Shown here one piece after another: positions 36,927-45,800 of a DNA stretch of 56,156 nucleotides (position 1 is the first letter of the stretch; every line of letters begins with the position of its first letter). Location: the NCBI GenBank assembly GCA_022402445.1, contig JAKRSF010000002.1, positions 1 to 56,156 of the forward strand, read 5' to 3'. The stretch is from Cyanobacteriota bacterium (GTDB lineage: Bacteria; Cyanobacteriota; Cyanobacteriia; CACIAM-69d). A program made the translations under genes and the position numbers. A model generated the notes under the pieces. It searched no databases. It saw only the letters and a list, made by a program, of their open reading frames with translations, and was not told the origin of the DNA.

Positions 36927-37653
36927 CGGGATGAAGGCTCAACTCACGGGGTTGATCAAACGGCTTTGGAATAGCCAAAAATGCCCCCTCGACCGACGGC
37001 CGGGGAACTTGGAAAATGGTTGCAACTTTCTAGGGTGGCGCAGGGAGGGCTCCAACGGTCCTTGGCGATATCGCGGTCTTCCCCAACGGAAACCACCGCC
37101 ACCTCACCCGCCCAGAGCCATGCCATAGCCCTTACTTTGCCCCTTTTGGGGGTGCCCTTTACGATATCAGACGGCGGGGCAGCCCCCCGAGCGATCGCCC
37201 CACCGCACGCCCCATCGCCCCCCAGCCCCCTAGGACTCCAGCCCTAGGTATCAATTTCTTAACCCGCCGTAGGGAAACGTAACGAAATCAAGGCCAATTA
37301 ATCCCACGTTATCGAAGCGATTGGAATTGGCAAAGTAGTAGGGGACCGCTTTTCATTACACTGGGGCAGGACTGAGACTTGTGTCAGTTAACCGCGTTCG
37401 GGCGACATCAGTGGTACCTTGGAAGGTATGCCCTCTCGGGGGTTAAACCGTCAACAGGAATCGTGAAAATCGCGTCTTGCTTGGGAATCTCTCGGGATTT
37501 TCCATGGCTTTTTGCGCGATCGCTACCCTAGAGCAAGCCGCCCAGAGGAACCGTCGGTTCACCGCAGTCCCCCCAGGCAGCAACCCCCAGGCGTAGCGTA
37601 GAGCGTTCGTTTGCCCCAGTTTCTTCAGTTTGGATATCTAGAGGAGTTCGGCA
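36927..37653. promoter_or_regulatory. Shared divergent control region of ndhF4-ndhD4-cupB and ccmKLMNO
   Basis: This 727-bp spacer must carry the promoters of both CO2-concentrating operons. HIP1 copies lie near 37190 and 37512. A dyad TACCTT-GG-AAGGTA is at 37415-37428. The leader directly before ccmK (37594-37653) has GTAGCG, AGCGTTCG, TTGCCC and TTTCTTCAG blocks, followed by a good ribosome site AGAGGAG. No coding sequence is convincing. I cannot assign CcmR/NdhR or RbcR sites with confidence. Confidence 0.6.
37415..37428. promoter_or_regulatory. Dyad TACCTT-GG-AAGGTA upstream of ccmK
   Basis: Six-base arms pair perfectly around a two-base spacer, about 225 bp upstream of ccmK. The shape fits a site for a dimeric regulator, but no regulator is identified and no promoter can be aligned to it with certainty. 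Confidence 0.35.
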
Positions 37654-37962
37654 ATGCCAATTGCAGTGGGAATGATCGAAACCCGTGGCTTCCCCGCCGT
37701 TGTTGAGGCAGCTGACGCCATGGTGAAAGCGGCCCGCGTAACGCTAGTGGGTTACGAAAAAATCGGGAGCGCCCGCGTGACGGTCATCGTCCGTGGCGAC
37801 GTTTCGGAAGTGCAAGCTTCGGTGGCAGCCGGCGTCGAGTCGGTGCGTCGCGTGAACGGTGGTGAAGTGGTCTCGACCCACATCATTGCCCGTCCCCACG
37901 AAAACCTGGAGTATGTGCTGCCGATTCGCTACACCGAAGCGGTTCAGCAGTTCTCCGAGTAG
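37654..37962 (+). CDS. ccmK: Carboxysome shell hexamer protein CcmK
   Basis: This 102-residue single BMC-domain protein forms the hexameric facets of the beta-carboxysome shell, whose central pore is thought to pass bicarbonate and RuBP. The sequence runs from [20 protein letters not shown] through [20 protein letters not shown] to [14 protein letters not shown], very close to CcmK2/CcmK1-type proteins. The pore region reads KIGSAR. A strong AGAGGAG site precedes the ATG. Most beta-cyanobacteria have two ccmK genes at this spot; here there is only one before ccmL. Confidence 0.97.
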   Translation: MPIAVGMIETRGFPAVVEAADAMVKAARVTLVGYEKIGSARVTVIVRGDVSEVQASVAAGVESVRRVNGGEVVSTHIIARPHENLEYVLPIRYTEAVQQFSE

Positions 37963-38264
37963 GGAACAGTCCCATCGGTCGGCTGCCGGGGCGGGGGAGG
38001 TCATCATCGCCTACCGCCCGCGCCATCAGCAATGATGCCCAGGGCGATCGCCCTTCCGTGGCATCCGACTGACCACTTAACTGACCCCAGGGTTGTAGCG
38101 TTCGCCGTTGAAAGATTGCCCATTTCTTCAGGTTTTCTGAATGGGATGGGGGTCAGTTCAAGGGCCTAATCCGGTTCCTAGACAGGAGCTTCGGATGCCC
38201 TTGAGTATGCGAGCCCATGGCCCAAGGGCGCACCACCAGGATTTTTGCTGTTGGGAAGGTCACC
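37963..38264. other. Long ccmK-ccmL spacer with leader-like motifs and a hairpin
   Basis: This spacer of about 300 bp is long for an operon interior. It contains a HIP1 copy in GCCCAGGGCGATCGCCC (near 38038), and AGCGTTCG (38097-38104), TTGCCC and TTTCTTCAG (38123-38131) blocks that echo the leader of ccmK. A bulged stem formed by CCCATT..CAG and CTGAATGGG lies around 38119-38145. No reading frame resembles a BMC protein, so no ccmK remnant is visible. Confidence 0.55.
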
Positions 38265-38591
38265 ATGCAGATTGCTCGGGTACGCGGAACCGTCGTCAGT
38301 ACCCAAAAAGAACCCAACTTGCAGGGGACCAAGTTCCTGCTGGTTCAGCTTGTGGATGATACGGGTCAACCGACCACTCGATACGAAGTGGCGGCGGATG
38401 GGGTGGGGGCCGGCATCGATGAGTGGGTGCTTGTCAGTCGCGGCAGCGCGGCGCGGCAGGTGGTCCGGGGGGCTGATCGCCCGATTGATGCGGCGGTGGT
38501 TGCCATCATCGATACCGTCAGCGTCGAGAATATGCGCCTGTACAGCAAGCGGGATGATGACCGTTTGCTGTTGCCTGATCGCGATGGCTAG
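38265..38591 (+). CDS. ccmL: Carboxysome shell vertex protein CcmL
   Basis: This protein of about 108 residues belongs to the EutN/CcmL pentamer family that caps the vertices of the carboxysome icosahedron. The N terminus MQIARVRGTVVSTQKEP is the classic CcmL start, so I choose the ATG at 38265 (preceded by GGAAGG) over the upstream in-frame codon at 38217. Other recognisable parts are LQGTKFLLVQLVD, GAGIDEWVLVSRGSAAR and the C-terminal VVAIIDTVSVEN. It lies between ccmK and ccmM in the operon. Confidence 0.96.
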   Translation: MQIARVRGTVVSTQKEPNLQGTKFLLVQLVDDTGQPTTRYEVAADGVGAGIDEWVLVSRGSAARQVVRGADRPIDAAVVAIIDTVSVENMRLYSKRDDDRLLLPDRDG

Positions 38592-38692
38592 GGCGAGTGA
38601 TTCTAGGGCGCGGGGGCGGTTTGCTGCGTCTTGGGCGACGATCCTTTGACCCAGCGATCCCTTGAGAGACGAAGTGTTTGGAGGAAGTCGCG

Positions 38693-40723
38693 ATGGTCTC
38701 GCGCAGAGCCCAGTCGAGTGCCACGGGAGTGCAGGATGCCCCTTCGGGGGGTGAGCCGGTGATTCATCCGGTGGCGTTGGTGCATCCGTTCTCTAACTTG
38801 ATCGGTCCCGTGACGGTGGGGGCGGGGGCTCGGATTGGTCCGGGGACGTCGATCCGTGCGGATCGCGGGACGCCGTTCCACATTGGGGGGGGCTCTCAAA
38901 TCCAGGAGGGGGCTGTCATCCATGGGTTGGCGAGCGGTCTGGTGTTGGGGGATGACCGGCGGGATTATGCCGTTTGGATTGGCGATCGGGCGACGATCGC
39001 CCATTTGGCGCTGGTCCATGGGCCGGCCTATGTGGGTAGCGATTGTTTTGTCGGGTTCCGTTCGACGGTGTTTAATGCCCGACTGGGGGATGGCTGCATT
39101 GTCATGATGCATGCCCTCATTCAAGATGTGGAGGTGCCGCCGGGGCGTTTTGTGCCGTCGGGGGCGACGATTCTCACCCAGGAGGCCGCTGATGGGTTGC
39201 CGTCGGTGGGGCCGCGCGATCGCGAGTTCGTGCGGAAGCTGTTGGGTAGCGAAAGTTTTGACGTGGCCGCCCCCGCTGGCGGTGCGACGCTTGGGCGATC
39301 GACTGGCAATGGGCGATCGCCCCATGATCAAAAATCAATTGAACGTGACTTTGAAGTTTCCGGGGGTTCCGCAGTGACTACATCTCTCAGCCCAGCCTTA
39401 GTGCAACAGGTGCGCCAACTGCTCGCGCAGGGATACGGCGTTGGGGTCGAATATGCGGATGCGCGCCGGTTCCGGCTGGGGTCTTGGCAAAGCTGTGGGC
39501 TCACGGGATCGGCCTATGAGGCGGATGTGCTGGGCAGCATTGAGGCGTGCCTGCGGGACCACGGGGGCGATTATGTCCGCCTGCTGGGCATTGATGTCCA
39601 GGCAAAGCGTCGGGTCTATGAGGCGATTATTCAACGGCCCGGTGAGGCTCCGGGGCTCAGTGGCGCGTCCCAAAATGGGGCGGTGAATGGGGGGCGGCCT
39701 GCGGCGGGGCGCGATCGCGCGGCCAGTACCCCCAGTGCCGGTGGAACGGGTCGGTTGGCGGGCCATGTGGCCGATCGCATCCGGCAACTGCTGGGCCAGG
39801 GCTACAGCATCGGCACGGAACATGCGGACGCCCGTCGCTTCCGGGTGAGCTCCTGGTACACCTGCGAGCCGATCCCCAGCAACCAAGTTGATCGCGTCAT
39901 CGCCGCCGTTGAGGGCTGCATGGCGGAGCACGGGGGTGAATATGTGCGGGTGATCGGCATTGATACCCAGAACAAGCGCCGGGTCTATGAGGAAATTGTC
40001 CAGCGGCCCGATGGGGCGGTGGTCAGCAACGGCAACGGCCGCAATGGCAGCCGCAACGGTTCGGCTCCCAGCAGCAATGGCAGCGCCGCGCCGACGGTGG
40101 GGGGCTCCCTCGCCGACAGCATCCGTCAGTTGACCCGCCAGGGCTACGCCGTCAGTGCAGAATATGCGGACCCGCGCCGGTTCAAGGTGGGGGCCTGGGA
40201 AACCTGCGGCAATGTCTACAGCACCAATGAGCAGGAGGCCCTGACGGCGGTTCAGGCTTGCTTGGCGGGCCATGGGGGCGACTATGTGCGCGTGATTGGC
40301 ATCGACACCAAGAGCAAGCGTCGGGTGTATCAGGAAATCGTCCAGCGGCCCGGTCAAGCCCGTCCGACGGCGGTGGCGAGCGGCAACGGTGGCTACGGCG
40401 CGGCGGCGAGCTATAACGGCGCTTCGGCGGCCTCCAGCAATGGGTCCGGGCGCTTGGATCCGGCGGTGGTGCAGCAGGTGAAGCAACTGTTGGCCCAGGG
40501 CCTGTCGGTGGGGACGGAGCACGCGGATGCGCGCCGGTTCCGCATTGGGGCCTGGAATAGCTGCCGTCCCATTGAATCCCAGCAGCCGTCCCAGGTGTTG
40601 GCGGAGTTGGAAGCTTGCCTGCGGGATCACGATGGGGAGTATGTGCGCCTGCTGGGGATCGATGTGAACCAGAAGCGCCGTGCCTTCGAGGCGATCGTCC
40701 AGCGGCCTGCGGCCCGTCGTTAA
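38693..40723 (+). CDS. ccmM: Carboxysome scaffold protein CcmM
   Basis: This 676-residue scaffold condenses Rubisco and links it to the shell. Residues 1-190 are a gamma-carbonic-anhydrase-like trimer domain with His77, His104 and His109 at the zinc-ligand positions. Four Rubisco-small-subunit-like modules follow at 231-317, 355-440, 473-554 and 588-672, joined by Gly/Asn/Ser-rich linkers. Each module has two cysteines at matching places (after SW/AW and in EAC/GC). The start is the ATG at 38693, placed by GGAGGAAG at 38680-38687; a TTG at 38678 is in frame but lacks a site. An internal GTG at 39374 may yield a short form containing only the modules. The C-terminal Cys pair needed for anhydrase activity in some CcmM proteins is absent. 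Confidence 0.97.
   Translation: MVSRRAQSSATGVQDAPSGGEPVIHPVALVHPFSNLIGPVTVGAGARIGPGTSIRADRGTPFHIGGGSQIQEGAVIHGLASGLVLGDDRRDYAVWIGDRATIAHLALVHGPAYVGSDCFVGFRSTVFNARLGDGCIVMMHALIQDVEVPPGRFVPSGATILTQEAADGLPSVGPRDREFVRKLLGSESFDVAAPAGGATLGRSTGNGRSPHDQKSIERDFEVSGGSAVTTSLSPALVQQVRQLLAQGYGVGVEYADARRFRLGSWQSCGLTGSAYEADVLGSIEACLRDHGGDYVRLLGIDVQAKRRVYEAIIQRPGEAPGLSGASQNGAVNGGRPAAGRDRAASTPSAGGTGRLAGHVADRIRQLLGQGYSIGTEHADARRFRVSSWYTCEPIPSNQVDRVIAAVEGCMAEHGGEYVRVIGIDTQNKRRVYEEIVQRPDGAVVSNGNGRNGSRNGSAPSSNGSAAPTVGGSLADSIRQLTRQGYAVSAEYADPRRFKVGAWETCGNVYSTNEQEALTAVQACLAGHGGDYVRVIGIDTKSKRRVYQEIVQRPGQARPTAVASGNGGYGAAASYNGASAASSNGSGRLDPAVVQQVKQLLAQGLSVGTEHADARRFRIGAWNSCRPIESQQPSQVLAELEACLRDHDGEYVRLLGIDVNQKRRAFEAIVQRPAARR
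39362..39376 (+). promoter_or_regulatory. Probable internal translation start for short CcmM
   Basis: A GTG at 39374-39376 is in frame (codon 228) and preceded by GGGGG at 39362-39366, seven bases upstream. It falls between the anhydrase-like domain and the first Rubisco-like module, just where the internal start of the short M35 form is known in Synechococcus elongatus CcmM. The product would have 449 residues with four modules. Sequence supports it; expression is inferred. Confidence 0.65.
39383..40708 (+). repeat. Four tandem Rubisco-small-subunit-like coding repeats in ccmM
   Basis: Four diverged repeats of about 246-261 bp (39383-39643, 39755-40012, 40109-40354, 40454-40708) encode the four modules. 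They share AD(A/P)RRF, the Trp-x-x-Cys segment and (V/L)LGID or VIGID ... KRR signatures. Linkers between them are variable and rich in Asn, Gly and Ser. Confidence 0.9.
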
Positions 40724-40785
40724 AAGGCGGCACAAACCCGCACTGACGGCACCGATGCCCCTATCCGCCCAAGGAGAATCCGCCT

Positions 40786-41799
40786 GTGGAGTTGCAGTCC
40801 CTACATCCCGTTGATGAACGCCAGTCTTGGATCTGCGGGGATGTGGTGGTGGACCCGAGTGCGGTGATTGGCCCTGGGGTGTTGCTCCAGGCGGATGGGG
40901 GCTGTCGCATTGCGATCGCGGCGGGGGTGATTATTGGCATGGGCTCGGTGCTCCATGCGCGATCGGGTGCGATCGCGGTGGGTCGGGGGGCAACCCTCGG
41001 GGCGGGGGTGCTGTTGGTGGGAGCCGTGACCGTGGGCAGCGGTGCCCGGTTGGGGATGGGGGTGACGGTGATCGATGCCCAGGTGCCCGATGGCCAGCTT
41101 GTGCCGTCGGGGGCGCTATTGGGGGCTGTTGAGGTCCAGCAGTCAGCGCCTACGGTGGTTTCTTCCCCTGACAACAACGGTTTTAGGGCTACGGATACCG
41201 CGCCGCCGTCGATCACTCAGCCCAGCCCGGAGGCGGCGATCGCGGAAGACAACCCCAGCCCTGATCCCAAAGCCAGTCCCGAGCCCGATCAATATCTTCC
41301 AAATCCTTGGGGCCATGCGCCCGATCCCGAAGAAACGCCCCCCAAGCGGGTGATTTTTTCGTCCCAATTTTCGGCGGCGGCCACGGCCTTCAGCGTTGGG
41401 TTTACGGATCCGTCCGTGGCATCGAGTTCGCCGCGCCCCCACCCGGAACCGGCGGCCCCAAAAATTCCCGATTTGCCCTCACCGCAGCCCTTCCAAGCGT
41501 CCCAGGCAGCCGGGGCGGAGGGATTAAATTCCTCGGATTCCTCGACTTTCTCAAATGGCTTCCAGCCGCCGATCGCGCCCGACGCTGCCCCCAAGGCCGA
41601 TCCTGAGGCGGCTACCCTGTCGGTCCATCGCCCCAGCGGCACGCCCCTCTACGGCAAGAGCCATTTGGATCGGTTGATGACCATGATGTTCCCCCACCGC
41701 AACGGCCTGGGCGATCGCGGCGAACCTCAACATCCCGATTCCCCAGGGCAGTTCGGGGCCGGAGCCGCCGCCGAGGATCCTTGGAATGATGAGGTTTAG
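40786..41799 (+). CDS. ccmN: Carboxysome assembly adaptor CcmN
   Basis: CcmN bridges CcmM to the shell. This 337-residue version starts at GTG 40786, preceded by AAGGAG. Residues 15-115 are a left-handed beta-helix of hexapeptide repeats, as in acyltransferase-like CcmN domains. A long Pro/Ala/Ser-rich linker covers about 118-285. The encapsulation peptide is at 287-305 and contains LYGKSHLDRLMTMMFPHR, expected to form the shell-binding amphipathic helix. A 32-residue acidic and Gly-rich tail follows the peptide, which is usually terminal. The linker is considerably longer than in the compact CcmN proteins I know. Confidence 0.93.
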   Translation: MELQSLHPVDERQSWICGDVVVDPSAVIGPGVLLQADGGCRIAIAAGVIIGMGSVLHARSGAIAVGRGATLGAGVLLVGAVTVGSGARLGMGVTVIDAQVPDGQLVPSGALLGAVEVQQSAPTVVSSPDNNGFRATDTAPPSITQPSPEAAIAEDNPSPDPKASPEPDQYLPNPWGHAPDPEETPPKRVIFSSQFSAAATAFSVGFTDPSVASSSPRPHPEPAAPKIPDLPSPQPFQASQAAGAEGLNSSDSSTFSNGFQPPIAPDAAPKADPEAATLSVHRPSGTPLYGKSHLDRLMTMMFPHRNGLGDRGEPQHPDSPGQFGAGAAAEDPWNDEV

Positions 41800-41985
41800 G
41801 GGCAATTAGCCCGGACCTTAGGGCGATCGCGACCGGCCCCCTCCCCATCAGCCCCCAGAAATCAACCGTATGATGGGCTCAGGGGAACCCAGGGCCACCG
41901 AGCCCCATGGGCCAAAATAAGCACAGAAAGTAGAACAGCACCGATTTTGATCAGCCCCCGCCACAAGGTGCCAGAGCAAAGGAAT

Positions 41986-42771
41986 ATGAGCCAATTTTCG
42001 CCATCCGGTGAAGGGGCGCTGGGCATGGTCTCCGCCCGCAGTTTCCCCGCCATTGTCGGCACCGCTGACATGATGCTGAAGTCGTCGGGGGTGGTGCTGG
42101 TGGGCTTTGAAAAAATTGGCGGCGGCTACTGCACCGCGATCGTGCGCGGCGGCATTGCGGATGTGCGGATTGCCGTGGAGGCGGGCGCAGAAACGGCCCA
42201 GCAGTTCGGCCAGTTTGTCAGCAAGAGTGTGATCCCGCGCCCCCTGCCCAATCTGGAGGCGGTCCTACCCATCAGCGCGCGGTTTGCGGAACTGGCGATC
42301 GCACCGGGGGAAAGTCCCTTTGCCAATCGGGCCGTGGGGCTGCTGGAAACCCGAGGATTTCCGGCCATGGTGGGGGCCGCCGATGCCATGCTCAAGGCGG
42401 CCAATGTGGAACTGGCGGCCTATGAAACCACCGGCGATGGCCTTTGTACGGCCATTATTCGCGGCTCCGTCGCCAGTGTGGCCGTGGCGGTGGAGGCGGG
42501 CATGTACGAGGCGGAGCGCATCGGGGAGTTGCACGCCATCATGGTGATCCCCCGCGCCCTGGAAGATCTGGAGCGGGCGATGCCCCTGGCGGACCATTGG
42601 GTGGCTCAGCAGGCCAAGAAGCGCGCTAGCCGGGTGGCCCTGCCGATTTCCGTCAAATCCCAGGAGAAGGAGCCGATCGCCCTGCCGCGCCTCGATGAAA
42701 TTCCCATTGAAAAGCCCCTGGAGTTGCCCGTGGAGCGATCGCGATCGCGGGAAGGCTCAGAACTGCTGTAG
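41986..42771 (+). CDS. ccmO: Tandem-BMC carboxysome shell protein CcmO
   Basis: This 261-residue protein has two fused BMC domains, residues about 12-100 (ARSFPAIVGTADMMLKS to KSVIPRPLPNLEAVLP) and about 115-200 (LLETRGFPAMVGAADAMLK to VIPRALEDLERAMP). A Lys/Glu/Pro-rich tail of about 50 residues follows. Tandem-BMC proteins form pseudohexameric trimers with larger pores and are needed for shell closure. The ATG at 41986 is preceded by AAAGGA and gives the usual N terminus; an in-frame upstream codon at 41947 is less likely. It closes the ccm operon, 186 bp after ccmN, and faces the GAF-protein gene. Confidence 0.95.
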   Translation: MSQFSPSGEGALGMVSARSFPAIVGTADMMLKSSGVVLVGFEKIGGGYCTAIVRGGIADVRIAVEAGAETAQQFGQFVSKSVIPRPLPNLEAVLPISARFAELAIAPGESPFANRAVGLLETRGFPAMVGAADAMLKAANVELAAYETTGDGLCTAIIRGSVASVAVAVEAGMYEAERIGELHAIMVIPRALEDLERAMPLADHWVAQQAKKRASRVALPISVKSQEKEPIALPRLDEIPIEKPLELPVERSRSREGSELL

Positions 42772-42853
42772 GGCCAAGGCATTGGTCGATGCGGGGAGAT
42801 CCCTGGGGATTGCCAGGAATCCCAGGAACCCGACGCCCAAACACTTCAAACCC

Positions 42854-45800
42854 TTAAGGACTGCGGCGGGGGGGCGATCCGGGCAGGGTCAGATCCAGAA
42901 TCATGCTGCCATCGGACAGGCGATCCTGACGCAGGCTGCCCCCCAGCAGATCCACCAGTTGCACCGACAGGATCCAGTAGGGGGACGCAATGGGCTGCGT
43001 GTCCGGCGGGGTGTCGCGGGGCTGGGGATCGCCCTGGGCCGCTGGGGAATCGCTCGCGGGGGCCGTTGGTCCCTGGGGCGGGCCGCTCGGCTCCGGGGAC
43101 GCTTCCACCCAACCGGACGCGATCGCCGTGGAGCAGGAGGGCACCATGATGCGCAACGTGGCATAGGCCCCCTTGAAGCGGCTGTAGAGCCATAGATCCC
43201 CCCGGACGCCGCCGTGATCCTCCTGGAGGGCCGCCGCGATCGCCCCGAGAATCGCCTGCCGAATGAAGGGGGCATAGCCCTCCACCTGGCCACCGGTGCC
43301 CCCTAGGATCTCCGGATCCATGCTGGGTTCAAAATGCACCGTCCAGCCCCGCAGTTCCCCCCCCAACTGCCGCAGGGCCAGACGGATCGTGGCATCCCAG
43401 GGCAGGCGATCGCGCCCCCGCCAATCCAGTTGGGCCGCCAAATCCTTGAGGGACAGTTGCCGGTTCAGGGTCGCCAGCAGGTGGGTGCCGCTCTCGTAGA
43501 TGATGCGCACATACTCCTCCTGCTTGGGGTTAAGGGGGCCAAAAATCTGCTGCTGAAGGGCCGACGACATGCCGATCACCGACGTTAGTGCCCCCCGCAG
43601 GTTACTGCTGGCTTGGCCCAGGCAGGCCCCCTTGAGGGCGCTGGCTTCGCAGGCCACCCGCAGGGCTTCGCGCAGGTAGGTCACGTTGTCATTCAGGGGC
43701 AGCCCCCCGTCGCCGCCGAGGTCGCCACCGCCATCGGCCATCGGCCCCAGGGTGCGATACAGGCACAGGAGCGATCGCGCCCCGTCCGCCTGACTAAAGG
43801 GCAACCGCTCCACCTCCAGTTCCAGGGGATGCCCCTGGCCCAAATCCCAAAATTCCCAATCCCGCCGGGGACTGGCCTCCGCGAGGGCTTGGCGATTGTT
43901 GGCCATGGTTTGGGCCGCCGCCGCCGCCGGGAGCAGATCCGCCAGCGATCGCGGAGCCCCCTCCGTTTCCAGGGCCAAGGGCCGCACCCCCGGTCGCACC
44001 AGCCGCCGCAAGGCCCCATTGGTGGCGATCGCCGTTTCCCCGTCCGCCGCCACGATCACCATGGGAATGGGCAGGCGATCAAAGGGATGGCTCCCCATGG
44101 CCGTGCCCTGGGCGCGCTGCTGATAGAGGGTGGCCTGGTGGATGGCGATCGCCAACTGATCGGCAACGGTGCAGAGGAACGACACTTCCGAATCATGCCA
44201 GTGGCGGGCGTACCCCTCCTGGTTGAAGGCCAAGGCCCCCCAGGGACAGTCGCCATAGTGGATGGGCACCAGCAGCCACGCGCCGGGGTAGCGATCGCGC
44301 AGCGATCGCCGCAGGGAGGATTGGGGACCGCTGCCGTCGTGGGCGTCCGCCAATTGCACCACCTGGCGATGCTTGAGGGCGGTGGCGTAGGGATTGGCGC
44401 GATCGGGCACCGACAGGCCCAGCGTAGACGGCCGCTCCAGGTTCGTGCGGTGCTCCGAGACCACCTGCCAACATTCCTGGGGTTCCAGGTAGCAGGCGAT
44501 CGCGCAGCGGTCCACCAGCAGCAGTTGCGCCAAGGCCGCCGTCGCCGTTTCAAAAATTTGCGACAGGTCCAGGGAACTGCGGATCTGGGCCGCCAACTGC
44601 CCCAGCAAACTCGTGCGCTGGAACCGTTCCTCCGCCTGCTGATACAGCACGGCCTGATAGAGGGACTGCTCCACCTGCTGCACCGCCATCTGCAACAGGT
44701 ACATTTCCGCCGGTTGCCACGATCGCGATCGCGCCCACTCCTCCAGGGCGATCGCCCCGGCCACCCAGGTATCCGGCTGGGGCACCTCCGGGCGGATCCA
44801 ACTGGTCAAGGTCGCCTCGGGGGGAACCGCGCCGGGGGCCAGATCCAGGGGGCTATCGGTCACCCCCATGGGCAAATCCGCCGCCGCCCGCATGGCCCGC
44901 TCAATCGCCCCCCAGGGCAACGGCGTCCAGGGGCGATCGCCCCCCAGCAGGGCCGGATCCCGCGCGGCGGTGGACCAGCGGGGCCGGTAGGTTTTGGGGC
45001 AATAGAACACAATCTGGCAGCAGCCCACGGCAAAAAATTCCCGAATGGCCTCCGCCGCCCGCCGCAGACAGCCCTGGGGACCAAAGGTGGGGTTACTGGC
45101 ATCGAGCAACCGCTGGAGCAGTTGCCCCTGCTGCATCCAGGGCCGATCTTCGGAGGAAATGGGGGCCGCGATCGCGCTGGAATAACGCTGGCGGATCCGC
45201 TGGGCAATCTTTTGGGTCACGGTCCGGGCCGCGTGGCGATCGCCCAGGGAATGCTGGGTTTGGGACCAGTCCAGGGCCGCCAGCAAATGCAGGGTGTAAT
45301 CACTTTGCAACTCCGGCCAATTCGCCTGGGCGGGCCAGCGACCCAGGGACGCCTCAATCTGACGGGCCAGGGCGGGGCGCTGCTGTAGCTGCCGCTGGAG
45401 GTGCGTGCAGGTTTGCACCAGGGCCATGGGCTGAAACGTCAGGGCCAGTTGATAGCTCTGGGCCGCCTGATCGGTGCGCTTCGGCAAGGTGGAAGCCCGC
45501 AGCAGCACACTAAAGCGATCGCTAATGCCCAGCACCACCGCCTGTCCGCGATCGCCCCGTGGCCCCTGGCCCTCTGCCCCCCAGGGCCAATCCCATTGCA
45601 GCGTGGTCGGCAGGGGGTGCCAGCCCGGAACGGCCCCCTCCGGCAGGGACGACTCCCCCAGGGGAATGGTCAGGGTCACCGCCTCCCCCCCCAGGCAGTA
45701 GTAGGCCCGCAGGGGTTCACCGCCCCCCACGGCTCCCCCCGCCCGCGCGATCGCCGCATTCCCCTCTAGGCACGCCCCCGCCCCGGCGGACTCCTCCCCC

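Noticed and set aside
35496-36974. A 492-codon + strand open frame opposite ndhF4
   Set aside because: It is rich in His, Gln, Arg and Pro with no domain pattern; it is the antisense shadow of the GC-rich ndhF4 gene.
37321-37365. sigma70-type promoter with TTGGCA and TACACT before ccmK
   Set aside because: The spacing of 24 bases is too long for a normal promoter; I list only the region.
37963-38264. Remnant of a second ccmK gene
   Set aside because: None of the frames shows BMC residues; only short leader-like blocks are shared.
38678-38692. TTG start for ccmM
   Set aside because: The GGAGGAAG ribosome site lies between this TTG and the ATG at 38693, so it serves the ATG.
43613-45388. A 591-codon + strand open frame opposite the GAF-domain gene
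   Set aside because: Composition is Gly/Arg/Gln/His-rich and matches no family; the minus strand has clear GAF and kinase-like motifs.
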